64,000 bases of DNA from Roseiconus lacunae (GTDB lineage: Bacteria; Planctomycetota; Planctomycetia; Pirellulales; Pirellulaceae), in contig NZ_VSZO01000015.1 of NCBI RefSeq assembly GCF_008312935.1, positions 124,001 through 188,000 on the forward strand, written 5' to 3'. Below the pieces are notes generated by a model. That model saw only the letters and a list, made by a program, of their open reading frames with translations. It was not told the origin of the DNA and made no database searches. The number at the start of each line of letters is the position of its first letter. The first letter of the stretch is position 1. The position numbers and the translations under genes are program-made. Shown one piece after another: positions 27,745 through 37,705 of the stretch.

Positions 27745-28695
27745 TCACCATGGGAGTGGGGAGATCGTTTCGTTATCATTTCGCTGGACGAGCCGATCGA
27801 GTGTGACCGCATCTACGGATCCGGTTAGGAACCGAACGCTGCCGTCGGTTAGTCCAAGGTAAGCCCCGCCACTATGCTGGCTGCGAAATGCTTCCCATGA
27901 GGGGAAGTCGAGGACTTCGATTCGTGTTCCGTTGAAAATGCCTCGTGACGATGCGGTCGAGTGATACGGATAGCTGACCGCCCATTGAGCCGTCGCTGGA
28001 CCGCTGGAAAAGAACGCCGACGAAGGATCGGTCGACTGTCGTTCTTGTAATCCATATTCACCGGCGAACACGGTATTGGACAGCCCATCGGTAATGTCAC
28101 GAAGAGAAATTACTGACATCAGCAGTTCTTCTTGAGGCACCGTGCTATGTGCCATCACTCGCCAGGTATGTAATGCGTTTAAGCCGTCGACAAAAACGCC
28201 ATTGTGCATCTCACTACGGTAGTACTCCGTGCCCGTCGACATCGCGTAGCTTGAGTCGCCGCTTTCGGGGTTGGGAACCGGCATGGAAGGGCAAAGGTGG
28301 ACTGAAGGAGGATTGCTGACTAGGTCTGCGTTAGGTTCCTCGCCAAATCCTCGATTGAAGTCAAGCCTTTCATAAAGCGCTTGCTCCTCGTGAAAAGGGA
28401 GCAGCGTCGGCCAGCCAGAGAGGCCAGCTTCGTAAAGAGGCTGCCCTCGCCGACGCCCCACCACGTACTTGAGTGTGCTCGGCGGGATCTTTTTAAAGGT
28501 CCCGTGGTACATCTGCAGGGCCAAGCCCAGTTGCTTCACGTTATTGCTGCATGTCATCCGCCGCGCCGCTTCGCGAGCGGCTTGAGCGGCTGGCAAAAGC
28601 AACGAAACCAAAATTCCAATGATCGCGATGACAACGAGCAATTCGACCAGCGTGAAGCCGCGATTGCGGGGGCTTGTTCGAACGGTTGACGGCAT
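27745..28695 (-). CDS. DUF1559 pseudopilin-like protein
   Basis: The 316-residue protein begins with a type IV prepilin signal (RGFTLVELLVVIAIIGILVSL, cleavage after Gly). Then come the DUF1559 landmarks AAREAARRMTCSNNVKQLGLAL and YHGTFKKIPPS, and near the C-terminus GGAYLGLTDGSVRFL. The family is hugely expanded in planctomycetes; its members resemble minor pilins or type II secretion pseudopilins, with unclear roles. The ATG at 28695 puts the prepilin signal at the usual place and has ggag upstream. An in-frame ATG at 28872 would add 59 residues and is unlikely. A Fur-like palindrome lies 225 bp upstream (28920). Confidence 0.92.
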   Translation of the reverse strand: MPSTVRTSPRNRGFTLVELLVVIAIIGILVSLLLPAAQAAREAARRMTCSNNVKQLGLALQMYHGTFKKIPPSTLKYVVGRRRGQPLYEAGLSGWPTLLPFHEEQALYERLDFNRGFGEEPNADLVSNPPSVHLCPSMPVPNPESGDSSYAMSTGTEYYRSEMHNGVFVDGLNALHTWRVMAHSTVPQEELLMSVISLRDITDGLSNTVFAGEYGLQERQSTDPSSAFFSSGPATAQWAVSYPYHSTASSRGIFNGTRIEVLDFPSWEAFRSQHSGGAYLGLTDGSVRFLTGSVDAVTLDRLVQRNDNETISPLPW

Positions 28696-28919
28696 TTGAC
28701 GATCGACTCCGGTTCGGATTGTTGGGTCGTACCGCAGCTGCGGCATATTCAATCGGCAGAGAGCGGAGAACCAAGGCACCACCGTGTTGGCTTTCGCCGC
28801 ACGGGGGGAGATGGTCGCCGTCTCCACGTCTGTTTCGGTAGTGGGGGACCTGCGAGCAGTCCAACCTTTCATGGCGGAAAAGACTGAGCATCACTCGAAG
28901 TCAGTTTGCTAGGCTTTAT

Positions 28920-28934
28920 TGCGAATGATTATCA
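28920..28934. promoter_or_regulatory. Fur-box-like palindrome (site C)
   Basis: TGCGAATGATTATCA matches the 7-1-7 Fur consensus TGATAATnATTATCA at 12 of 14 defined positions, the best of the three sites in the window. It lies in the 28696-29197 gap upstream of the DUF1559 gene, which contains no supported gene. Confidence 0.45.
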
Positions 28935-29197
28935 ATATGGCAAGAGGGCATGGCAAGATGGTCCCGCGCTGTTTCGCACTCAAAACACGGATTTCTCGGC
29001 CCGGGACAGTCACTGTTCTGAGTTTTCCGCCGTTTTCTGCGATTCGCCAGTCTGGTCGAAACGCTGAGAGACGGTCTTCAGCACGGATTTCAGGCAGTGT
29101 CGGCGAGGTCGCTTCCATTGGCGACCTGTTGATTTTCAGGTTTGATCTCTCGCAAAGTCGCCTTCCAGTCCGCATTACCCGCGGGAAACAACGCGAC

Positions 29198-29599
29198 CTA
29201 GCGACGGAAGGAAGGGCGAAAAGACATCGAGCGCCGGCTCGGCATCGAGCGTTGGAGCGTTTTTTGCCATGTATTGTTCTTGGAGCCTTTGCTCGGCACG
29301 AACTTGTTGCTGATATTCGAGGCGCCAAATTTTGTTCCACTGCCCAGGGTCGATCCGGAAAGATTGGTGCGAGCCCCCTGCGTTCGGTTGCCCTGTAGCA
29401 ACGCGTATGGAGCTGTTTTGAGAATCAGGCGAGTGCTTTGCTTCACGTTGGATTGGACCGTTTTGCTTACCCCGCCGACCACCTTGCGACCTGCGTTTGC
29501 GAATAATTTTTCGAGTGGATTTGCATTTGCGGATGAGGTGATGCCTTGGCTGATAGCGACAACAAGTGCGACGACGGCGAATTTCTGAAGCAGCGACAT
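29198..29599 (-). CDS. small basic secreted protein
   Basis: The 133-residue product has a signal peptide (MSLLQKFAVVALVVAISQG, cleavage near SANA). The mature part is low-complexity, strongly basic, rich in Ser, Asn, Lys and Arg, and ends SFRPSFRR. aaggga lies nine bases before the ATG and supports the start. There is no recognised domain. Small, very basic secreted proteins of this kind could bind acidic polysaccharide or cell-wall material, but this is a guess from composition. It stands alone, 538 bp from the next gene. Confidence 0.65.
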   Translation of the reverse strand: MSLLQKFAVVALVVAISQGITSSANANPLEKLFANAGRKVVGGVSKTVQSNVKQSTRLILKTAPYALLQGNRTQGARTNLSGSTLGSGTKFGASNISNKFVPSKGSKNNTWQKTLQRSMPSRRSMSFRPSFRR

Positions 29600-30137
29600 G
29601 GTGAGTTCCCTTTTGGGAAGGTGGAGGTTGGGTCGGCTAATTTGCCGATTTCGTTTCTCACCAGTACCTGTGTAGAACCGCAGAAAACACCTGAAGGGAA
29701 TTTGAAAAGTTTTTTCCTGTGCAGGGACTGGCCATGGATTCGGCTGCCGCGAGATCGATCCGGCGTCTCTGCCACAATCTCTCGCGATAGTCCGTTCCGC
29801 GAACGATGTGACGGTAAACCCTCCAGGCTAGGTCGCGTCTCCTCTCCAGCCTGACTCAAGGTTGAGGGAAGACAAGGTTGCCGGAGTCATGGTCTAGGCG
29901 AATCGATGCGATCGCAGGCATCCGTGTTCAATCGTTTGGATTCCAATGCGACCGGTTGCCGAAACTGTTCAAGCACGGACGTTCGGGAGACCGGTCGAAT
30001 CGGATGTTTAGCCGAATGGCGTTAGCCACGGTTGATGGAAATTCGTAACCGGGATGAACGCCCGTCGGCTGATAGGTCATACCGAATTACCGAATGGATT
30101 CAGAAACGGTCCGAGTCATCGTTCATAGAACTAGGTC
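29600..30137. other. intergenic region with an intact REP-like element
   Basis: No gene is supported. At 30008-30074 lies an intact REP-like element: the head agccgaatggcgttagccac, then aaccggg, then the inverted tail aacgcccgtcggct. The ends pair at 12 of 14 positions. This is the uninterrupted counterpart of the site invaded by the 174-bp element at 57364-57598. Confidence 0.8.
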
Positions 30138-32468
30138 ATGTCCAAAAATTCCTCTGCAAAGCAACGTCGACGAAAACTCTCCAAGTCAACGCGCGCCAAA
30201 GATAAATCCACGCAGCGATATTCCGACCGGCAAACGACTCCGACATCGCGAGCGTCAGGCAATCTCGCGGGGCGGATCGAGACTGCGTTGCGATACCAGC
30301 GTGGTGGGCAACTGGAAGCCGCGAAGAGAATCTATTGCGAGGTTCTGGCTCAGGACCCGACCAATGCAGATGCGTGGCACTTGCTGGGCATGACGCTTTA
30401 TAGTGGCGCGTCGTACCATGAGGCTCTCGAATGCCTGCAGAAGGCTCGTCAGTTTGGCGAAGATCGCGTTGACTTGATCGGACATCTTGCTCTCGTTCAC
30501 CATGCCCTCGGACAGTCCGCGCAAGCGGTGAAGTTGATGGCGGCGGTCGTCGAAGCAGATCCGACCGATGCCGAGGCTCTCAATAACCTTGGTGTTTTGT
30601 TGCTCGAAAGCGGTGACGCTGGTCAAGCTCAACAATGTTTCGAGAAAGCGATCGAACTGCGTCCCGGTTATGGACAAGCGATCATGAATTTGGCGAATGC
30701 GCTTTCACGACTTAATCGCCTGCATGACGCCGAACCGTTGTATCGCGAATTGATTCGCGAGAACCCACAGGCTTTTGACGTGATGGGAAATCTGGGTGAG
30801 TGTTTGCGCCGGCAAGGTCGCTGGGAGGAAGCACTCGAGGTACTAGAAAAAGTAGTTGCAGGCTGCCCTACTGATCAAGTCGCACGCCTGACCCATGCTC
30901 GGACACTTTCGAAACTCGATCGCCTCGAAGAAGCCAAGTCGGCCTTGGAAACCATCGTACGAGACTTTCCAAACTGCGCCAAAGCTTATCATTATCTCGG
31001 GGAGACGCTGATGAAGATCGGGAACGTCTCCGCAGCCGAGGTTCAACTCGAACAATCGTTGCGGCTCTCACCCGACGATCCTCACACGCTGTGCACGATG
31101 GGCTTTGCACATATCGCCGCTGACCGCCGTGCCGACGCATTAGAGTGCATGGCGAAGGCGGTACGCATCGATCCGACTTTCAGTGAAGCGGATGAGTGTT
31201 TGTTGTACCTTATGACCGGTGACCCTAGTATCAACCCACAGGAGTTGTATGAAGCTCATGTGCGATGGGGGAAGCGTCATTCGAGTCGGCATCCCAAGGT
31301 CAATCATGCGAACAATCGCGACCCGAATCGAAAACTACGAATCGGCTATGCGTCTGCCGATTTTCGTGAACACGCCGTCGCGGTCTTTTTTGAACCGTTG
31401 GTGCGGTTGCGCGATAAAGATCGATTCGAAACATTCTGTTATTACGAATGTGGCATCAACGATCGTGTGACGCAGAAGCTGCGTTCGATGGCGGATCATT
31501 GGCGACAAAGCCTTGGCTATTCCGACCAGCAACTGAATCAGCAGGTGATCGATGACGAGATCGATATTCTGGTGGATCTGTCGGGACACACCTCGGGCAA
31601 TCGCCTCGTCGCATGGTCGATGAAGCCCGCGCCGATTCAAATTTCATGGCTGGGTTATCCGAACACAAGCGGGGTCGAGGCGATCGACTATACCTTCAGT
31701 TGCGATATCATGAACCCGCCTGACGAGCCGAGTTATCACACCGAGCAGTTGCTGCGGTTACCGGGGGGATCGTTTTCGTTTCGTCCGCCGGAAAATGCAC
31801 CCGAACTAAGTCCTTCGCCGTTGCTCAAGAAAGGACACGTGACTTTCGGATCATTTCATCGGCCTTTCAAGGTTTCATCGAAAACACACGACCATTGGGC
31901 TGCGGCACTTCACGCGTGTCCGGAGGCGACGTTGATTGCCTTTAACACATGGTTCAACGATCGTACCAAGCACGAGCTGCGTGCCGCGTTGGTGGACCGT
32001 GGGATAGAAAGTGATCGGATTGAGATTCGAAATACTTATCGGGGCGATTCGTATCTGAGTGTATACGACGAAATCGACATCGGTCTCGATGCGACGCCGT
32101 GGGCCGGCGGAACGACGACGATGGAGGCACTGTGGATGGGCATTCCGGTGATCGCGATCTACGGTAACAACCGGCCCTCCCGTGGTACCGCTGGTATCGT
32201 GCACCACCTGGGATATCCGGATTGGGTAGCCCATGACGAACGGGAGTATGCCGAAAAAGTAAGGTCACTCGCTTCAGACCAAGAGCGGCTCGTTCAACTA
32301 CGTCAAACGCTGCGCGAGCAGACTCGAAGGACGATCGCCGACGAACAGCGTTTTGTGACCGAAGTCGAGAAGGCCTATCGCAAAATCTGGAATCAATGGT
32401 GCGCGTCGGCACCGTTGCATCAAACGATTGTTTTGCCGCAGCAGGTAACACAACCGCTGGTCAGGTAG
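30138..32468 (+). CDS. TPR protein with O-GlcNAc-transferase-like (GT41) domain
   Basis: The 776-residue protein has a disordered, basic N-terminus, about eight TPR units (residues 50-350) and a GT41 catalytic region from about 390. Landmarks are RIGYASADFREHAVAVFFEPL, LVDLSGHTSGNRL, WLGYPNTSGVEAIDYTF, FGSFHRPFKVS and the sugar-nucleotide loop ATPWAGGTTTMEALWMGIPV (about 650). This is the SPINDLY/OGT architecture that adds GlcNAc or a related sugar to Ser/Thr of proteins. Bacterial homologues glycosylate flagellins, adhesins and other surface proteins. The protein lacks a signal peptide, so modification would occur in the cytoplasm. The target is unknown. Confidence 0.92.
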   Translation: MSKNSSAKQRRRKLSKSTRAKDKSTQRYSDRQTTPTSRASGNLAGRIETALRYQRGGQLEAAKRIYCEVLAQDPTNADAWHLLGMTLYSGASYHEALECLQKARQFGEDRVDLIGHLALVHHALGQSAQAVKLMAAVVEADPTDAEALNNLGVLLLESGDAGQAQQCFEKAIELRPGYGQAIMNLANALSRLNRLHDAEPLYRELIRENPQAFDVMGNLGECLRRQGRWEEALEVLEKVVAGCPTDQVARLTHARTLSKLDRLEEAKSALETIVRDFPNCAKAYHYLGETLMKIGNVSAAEVQLEQSLRLSPDDPHTLCTMGFAHIAADRRADALECMAKAVRIDPTFSEADECLLYLMTGDPSINPQELYEAHVRWGKRHSSRHPKVNHANNRDPNRKLRIGYASADFREHAVAVFFEPLVRLRDKDRFETFCYYECGINDRVTQKLRSMADHWRQSLGYSDQQLNQQVIDDEIDILVDLSGHTSGNRLVAWSMKPAPIQISWLGYPNTSGVEAIDYTFSCDIMNPPDEPSYHTEQLLRLPGGSFSFRPPENAPELSPSPLLKKGHVTFGSFHRPFKVSSKTHDHWAAALHACPEATLIAFNTWFNDRTKHELRAALVDRGIESDRIEIRNTYRGDSYLSVYDEIDIGLDATPWAGGTTTMEALWMGIPVIAIYGNNRPSRGTAGIVHHLGYPDWVAHDEREYAEKVRSLASDQERLVQLRQTLREQTRRTIADEQRFVTEVEKAYRKIWNQWCASAPLHQTIVLPQQVTQPLVR

Positions 32469-32613
32469 GCGGTAAGGCGGTGACCGTCACGTTTGCGGCG
32501 AAGTCTTGATTCGGATCGCCACCTCACGTTAATGTGCCGCACACGCAATCCGATTGGAACCACGCATTCCGATTGGAACACGGGGCTTACAACCAATTGA
32601 ACTGGCCGGTCGT

Positions 32614-33894
32614 CTATGACCAATCTCTTTCCGGACGTTCGCGCAGCCGGTTGGCTTCTTCATCGCCGACGAACATCTCCGTTTTTGGATCCAGTCGCAG
32701 CGTCCGTCCGAGGATCCACGAGAGTGCGGCGGCGTGCGATGCGGTGTGCGAACGGCGCATCACGACGTGGTTCGCGTTGGGCATCTTGCGAGACTTGATG
32801 CAGTCCAAGAAGTTGCGTGAGTGCGCTTCGACATCCAACCCGCGTTCCTTTTTAGGCAACTCTGGCAAGTCGGCGGCGATCGATTCCGGCTTCGCAACTA
32901 AACCTCCGCTGTCTCCGACTTCGACCGAACCGGCTGTCCCTTCGAATCGCACCGGGCAGGTCCCGAGCGACTGAATCCAACCGGGACGGTCACCGAAAGG
33001 GGTTTCCAAAAAATGAATCCGTAGCGGAATTCCGTCTTCATACTTGCAGGTAATGCCATTCCCGTCGGCCGTGTATTCTACTGGCATGGTGTCGTCGGCG
33101 TTCTTGGCCCATTGGCAGAGGTCGACCGTGTGGGCACCCCAATCAAGCAGACGAGCGCCGGAGTCAAAATCAAAGTAACCTCGCCATCGCCCGTTCACGT
33201 AGGCTTCGTTGTAAGGCCGCCAGGGAGCGGGGCCGAGCCACAGGTTCCAGTCGCATTGTCGTGGATCGGGAGACGGTTGACCGGGCAGCCATTCCGTTTT
33301 GATCTCAGGGAGATAGACGGTTGCGTGTAATTGTTTCAGCTTACCGATCTTTCCCGTGTGGACGAGTTCGACGGCTTGGCGGAAATTCGTGACGGTTCGT
33401 CGTTGGGTGCCTGCTTGAAAAACTCGTCCGGTCCGTTCGATCGTTTCGGAAAGTCGCTTACAAAGATCAATCGTGATTCCGCAAGGCTTTTCACTATATA
33501 CGTCTTTGCCAGCTTCCGCCGCCAGCATTGACGCACTTGCATGCCAACGATCGCCGGTCGCGATCAATACCGCATCAATGTCCTTGCGATCGAGCAGGCG
33601 GCGAAAATCGATCATCGTTTCACAGTTTGCGTTGCCAGCCATCGAATCGACTAGCTGTTTGCCTTCTTCCCGCCGTGATGATTGGACATCTGCGATTCCA
33701 ACACATTGCACATCGGCATGCTTGAGCATTCCGCCAAGCACGTAGCGGCAGCGAGGTCCGATGCCGACAACCCCAAGCCGGATACGTTCATTTGCCGCCG
33801 CCGATACGGTTTGCGGTGACAATCCCGAGTGGACGGCTATCGCAGACGTCGATGCAGCGAGAGCGGATTTAATAACGGTTCGTCGAGTGACCAT
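32614..33894 (-). CDS. Gfo/Idh/MocA-family oxidoreductase with Tat signal
   Basis: The 426-residue product starts with a twin-arginine signal (TRRTVIK followed by a hydrophobic stretch, cleavage near VSAAA). The NAD(P)-binding loop is GVVGIGPR (41-48), the characteristic EKP lies at 135-137, and LLDWGAHTVDLCQWA corresponds to the conserved active-site His helix. Exported members of this family are numerous in planctomycetes and are thought to act on sugars in the periplasm with a tightly bound cofactor. The substrate cannot be read from sequence. It is a single-gene unit facing the OGT-like gene. Confidence 0.92.
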   Translation of the reverse strand: MVTRRTVIKSALAASTSAIAVHSGLSPQTVSAAANERIRLGVVGIGPRCRYVLGGMLKHADVQCVGIADVQSSRREEGKQLVDSMAGNANCETMIDFRRLLDRKDIDAVLIATGDRWHASASMLAAEAGKDVYSEKPCGITIDLCKRLSETIERTGRVFQAGTQRRTVTNFRQAVELVHTGKIGKLKQLHATVYLPEIKTEWLPGQPSPDPRQCDWNLWLGPAPWRPYNEAYVNGRWRGYFDFDSGARLLDWGAHTVDLCQWAKNADDTMPVEYTADGNGITCKYEDGIPLRIHFLETPFGDRPGWIQSLGTCPVRFEGTAGSVEVGDSGGLVAKPESIAADLPELPKKERGLDVEAHSRNFLDCIKSRKMPNANHVVMRRSHTASHAAALSWILGRTLRLDPKTEMFVGDEEANRLRERPERDWS

Positions 33895-34237
33895 GGCGAG
33901 CCCCGCGGGGAAAGAGGAAGGCGATCAGAAGATATTTATCCTATCAAAGACCGCATCAGCCGTGTCGTATGGTTGGTCGAATCGTATGTCTAGTTGAGAG
34001 TCTGAAAGGTCTGATCGCGAGCAAGAGCAAACAGGCAATCTTGAGCCGACGTATCAGTTTTGAACACGTGTGTTCTGCTTGACTTTTCCGATCGAGAGAC
34101 CGTGCCTTCGTGAGCTATACCCGATTCTGAAAGGGGAAGAAGGATGTATACACAGGAGATCGTTCGACCTTAAATCCGCACAATCTAGTTGCAATGGGGC
34201 CGAAACACTTCTGCGTCGTCAACATCTGAAATTTAGA

Positions 34238-34456
34238 TTAGCCGATCGGCATGAGCCACGGGTTCGGTGCACCAACCGGGACTAAGCAGTTGAACACGAA
34301 AGATTCGGCTTAAGTCATTTCACTCTCCCACTGGGAGAGTCGGGCCTTCAGGCCCGGAGAGGGCACCCTCCCCGGCCGTTTGTTCGTCCGACCCTCCCGC
34401 AAGCGGGAAGGTGTTATCCAGATGTTTAAACCCAAAGACTCGTGTTTGCCTGCTTA
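34238..34456. repeat. half REP-like motif followed by the 174-bp element, copy 2
   Basis: A diverged REP-like head (34238-34282, ending accaaccgggac) is directly joined to the 174-bp element at 34283-34456. The element ends two bases before the stop codon of the next gene, and the REP tail is missing. Apart from this, the 33895-34458 gap holds no gene. Confidence 0.85.
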
Positions 34457-34458
34457 GC

Positions 34459-37305
34459 TTACCGAACGTCGAGGTCGGGAAGCTTTGCGAGCTCATCTGG
34501 TTCCCAGACCTGGATGGTGACTTCGTCGATGACGGCTTCCCCATCACCGATAATTTCAAACATCGCTTTGACTTGTCGGTCACTTGAGTTGTGGCGGTAA
34601 AGTCGCACGCGTTTCCATTGCGTCGCATCGTTGACCAACACACCCATTTCTTGACCGCCCAAGTTGTCGTAAACCAGCAGTCCTTGATGTGGTTGGCCGA
34701 ACCCGAGAGTGCGAACCATGACGTCGATCCGAACCGTCTGCTGTGCTTCGATCCTGACCGCCGGACTAGAGAGCATGGCGATCGTACCGGCATAGCCTCC
34801 GCCGAGCGGTTCGCCCGTCGTTGATGCCGCTGACATCCTAATCGCGCCTGCTCCACTGAAAAAACCGCGAGAGATCCAGGCAAGATCGCTTTCGGCTCGG
34901 TCGAGCTTGCGTTTGCCGAACGTCCAATTGTCAGGGCCGATCGCTTGGGGCTGATCAAGGCCGCCGAGGGCGATCAAGTTACGACTCCAGCCGCGATCAT
35001 CCATCAGCGGTCGCCAGACGGTTTGTAGCGGCAGGTTTCCTTCGTCTAGTGGCGGCACGCTAAGGTAGCGAATGTCTTGACGCAGGTCATTGGGAAGCAA
35101 GCTCTGGCCAAGTTGAACGTTAGCTCGGGTCGCCCAGGCATCGGCGCGTCGGGCGAGTCGTAGCGTGGTTTCAAAATCACCGCTCCGATAGGCATCTTCG
35201 GCACGCGAGTGGGTGTCGACGGCAGCGTTGACGAGGGCGACCGGCATTAATGCCTCGGTCGCACCTGAACTTACCGCGTATTGCCAGTCCGCTTGTGCGT
35301 GTTGAACTTGTTCCCCGGAGAGCTGCCAACGATCGGCGGCCGCGCGTTTGACTTGGGTGCGTGCCGCTTGAGAGAGCTGTGCCCCCAATCGCGCGTCAGG
35401 ACTGATCACGATGAACTCGGCGACATCAGGAGAGACGATTTGGAGTTGCGTCAGACCGTTGATTGTTTGAATCGGAATTCGCTCGGTCGAAAAATCCGTC
35501 ATCCTCCACGCGGTGTAGCTGGCCATTTCGGGCGGAAGTTGAATTTCGATTGATGAACCGTCGCCGGCAAGCAATTGATCGCGAACACCGACATTGCTGG
35601 TAAGTAAAAGCAACTGAGCGCGATCGCTTTGCAACACACCGCAGTGGTAGGGTGCACCGGATACGGTGTAAGGATTGCTCCGTTCTGCCCAGGCCATCCA
35701 GGGAGCGAGCATCGCAACGGTGCGGTTGATATAGCTCAAGGCGAGCGAACGCTGATGCGCGATCGCTGTCCCCGATGTTAGCGCCTCGGGGGAATGAAAG
35801 ACAATCGCCGCGGGCGAATGTTCGAGTGTTTGGTAAAGTTGGACGAGTAAGCTATGCCAACGAAACAGGTTGGCTTCCGGCGCACCGTTTTGATCTGCGA
35901 TCGCACGATTCATTTCTAACAGACGTTGCGGCACCGACGATTCCAGCGAGACCGCGACATCGATTCGATCGACGATCCGTGAGCAAGCGATCGAATAGGA
36001 TTGTACTTGTTCGGTCGCCGTTAGACCCCGCGACCGAGTAGCTGAGTCGAAGACGATGCCATCGGCAAAGGCCGCGTAGCGGTTCATCGCTTCGACAGGG
36101 GCGATGACAATTGGGCGTTGCCAAACCGACGGAAATCGCCGCAGCCGGCTAACGGTTCGATCGGTCTGCTCGATCCGTTGTTGGTCGAGCGCGACGCCTC
36201 CGCCAAGGTACCATGCCATCACCGGATCGAGCAGCGATTGCAACTCCGGGTCTGGGGCGATCGGCGGTGGTGCGTAGATCATCATTCCCGTGCGAATCGC
36301 TTCCCGTAAAATGTCCGCGCTGGGAGGTTTGGCCAGCAGTACTGCGTCAAAACCGAGTGAACGCAGCCACGTCAGTGGTTCACCACGATGCTCAAGGATG
36401 CGAACGATGGACGTTTGAGGAAACGCCGATCGCGCCGATTCAACCTCTCCGACGGTCGCGGGCGATTGCACCGAGGGCAGCGATCGGACGAGTTTCGGTG
36501 CGGACAACATTTGTCGTCTGGGCGTGATTTCGGAATCGCCAAGTTTTGTCGACAATGTTACCGGTGGCACACCGCTGAGACGCGCATGTTCGCCGACGTT
36601 GACCATGCCGGAAACCGATAGATCGTCGAGCCGTAGCGTCGTCAATCCCGCGCCACTGTAGGCGTTGATCGCGACCGCATCGACATACGGGTCTGCTAGG
36701 TTCGCTTCCGTTCCGAGCTGTTGTCGCAGTTTCGCGATCCGAACCAGCAGGTCGCTTTCGATTTTGCCGACGCCAAGACGTTGGAACTTTCCGGGCCGTT
36801 CGTAGGTTGCGCCGTAGAGCACCGTCGAAAGCGGGCGGCGTGTTTCCGGATCACGCTGATAGGGAAACCGAACCCGTAACCCAACACGTGCCCCACGTCG
36901 TGCGCTGAGGACATAAACGTTGGCGTTCAAGTCGTCGATCGCGTGGACCGGTTCGATCTGATAAGCGATCACCGCTTCGCTTCCAAGGGCGGCCCGAAAG
37001 GTGATCGTTTCACAACCACCGTTATCGTGTCCGCTCGATGGCAAGACCTTGTGTTCGATGAAGCGGGCATCGCAATCAGAAGTGTCCAGTTGCCAACGGG
37101 GCGGAAAGGCATCCAGACGATCGTAGAATTCGGCGCGCAGGAAAACATTGGCGGTCATCCCAATCGCGACGACGATCATCCAAGCCAGACGACCGGCGAA
37201 GCCGTGAATCGCCGGACCATTCGTGATCGAGAACCGAAGCGGAAAGGTTTGCCGAAAGCGAATGACTGCGGGGAAAAACTGTCGGACGCGGTTGAACTGA
37301 CTCAT
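34459..37305 (-). CDS. large envelope protein of unknown function
   Basis: The 948-residue product has one membrane segment near residues 28-52 (GRLAWMIVVAIGMTANVFL) and is otherwise extracytoplasmic. The N-terminal third looks like a carbohydrate-binding beta-sandwich (PPRWQLDTSDCDARF..LRLDDLSV). The middle (about 290-600) has a TIM-barrel-like pattern: FDAVLLAKPPSADILREAI, then MMIYAPPPI, MAWYLGGGV, RPIVIAPV and ADGIVFDS. The C-terminal 200 residues are again beta-rich and end in a strand motif (MGVLVNDATQWKRVRL). A glycoside-hydrolase-like fold is inferred, but no catalytic acid pair can be named. The 174-bp element abuts its stop codon, so the last residues may differ from relatives. The ATG at 37305 was preferred to one at 37452. 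Confidence 0.7.
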   Translation of the reverse strand: MSQFNRVRQFFPAVIRFRQTFPLRFSITNGPAIHGFAGRLAWMIVVAIGMTANVFLRAEFYDRLDAFPPRWQLDTSDCDARFIEHKVLPSSGHDNGGCETITFRAALGSEAVIAYQIEPVHAIDDLNANVYVLSARRGARVGLRVRFPYQRDPETRRPLSTVLYGATYERPGKFQRLGVGKIESDLLVRIAKLRQQLGTEANLADPYVDAVAINAYSGAGLTTLRLDDLSVSGMVNVGEHARLSGVPPVTLSTKLGDSEITPRRQMLSAPKLVRSLPSVQSPATVGEVESARSAFPQTSIVRILEHRGEPLTWLRSLGFDAVLLAKPPSADILREAIRTGMMIYAPPPIAPDPELQSLLDPVMAWYLGGGVALDQQRIEQTDRTVSRLRRFPSVWQRPIVIAPVEAMNRYAAFADGIVFDSATRSRGLTATEQVQSYSIACSRIVDRIDVAVSLESSVPQRLLEMNRAIADQNGAPEANLFRWHSLLVQLYQTLEHSPAAIVFHSPEALTSGTAIAHQRSLALSYINRTVAMLAPWMAWAERSNPYTVSGAPYHCGVLQSDRAQLLLLTSNVGVRDQLLAGDGSSIEIQLPPEMASYTAWRMTDFSTERIPIQTINGLTQLQIVSPDVAEFIVISPDARLGAQLSQAARTQVKRAAADRWQLSGEQVQHAQADWQYAVSSGATEALMPVALVNAAVDTHSRAEDAYRSGDFETTLRLARRADAWATRANVQLGQSLLPNDLRQDIRYLSVPPLDEGNLPLQTVWRPLMDDRGWSRNLIALGGLDQPQAIGPDNWTFGKRKLDRAESDLAWISRGFFSGAGAIRMSAASTTGEPLGGGYAGTIAMLSSPAVRIEAQQTVRIDVMVRTLGFGQPHQGLLVYDNLGGQEMGVLVNDATQWKRVRLYRHNSSDRQVKAMFEIIGDGEAVIDEVTIQVWEPDELAKLPDLDVR

Positions 37306-37705
37306 CAATGATTGACCCAATACCGTTCTGGCAAAACAATCACAGCAGCAACGGGGAAGGCATCGGTGTCGTCGGCGATTGAACCGACGACCAGCCGGGA
37401 ACTCGTCATAAGAGTGTGCGGTTGACGCGACGATGTGTAAAAAAATCAACATCCCGTCGCAACCCGCAACTCGAACCGTAAGGTGTTGCTATAACAAGAT
37501 TTAGAGACGGAAGGCTAGGCGAAATGGTGTGGTTTTTTTGCACCGTTTTGTTTTGACATCATCAGAGTTTCGATCAACCTAAGTCGAAAGACAGCAAACA
37601 CTTACGTTGTCGGTTGGAAACGGGCCACGAGGATCTGGCATCGTGAATGCAATGGAGGGCTATCAACCAAATCACCCCAAGTTTCACTCTCCGGAGCCCT
37701 GGCGC
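37306..37705. other. divergent intergenic region
   Basis: It separates the divergent envelope-protein and coiled-coil genes. A ttgaca (37553-37558) could be a -35 box, but no good -10 follows at the usual spacing. No gene is supported. Confidence 0.4.

Noticed and set aside
28919-29398. 159-residue plus-strand frame starting inside the Fur-like site
   Set aside because: It runs antisense through most of the small secreted-protein gene (29198-29599), which has a signal peptide and ribosome site; composition looks like a shadow frame.
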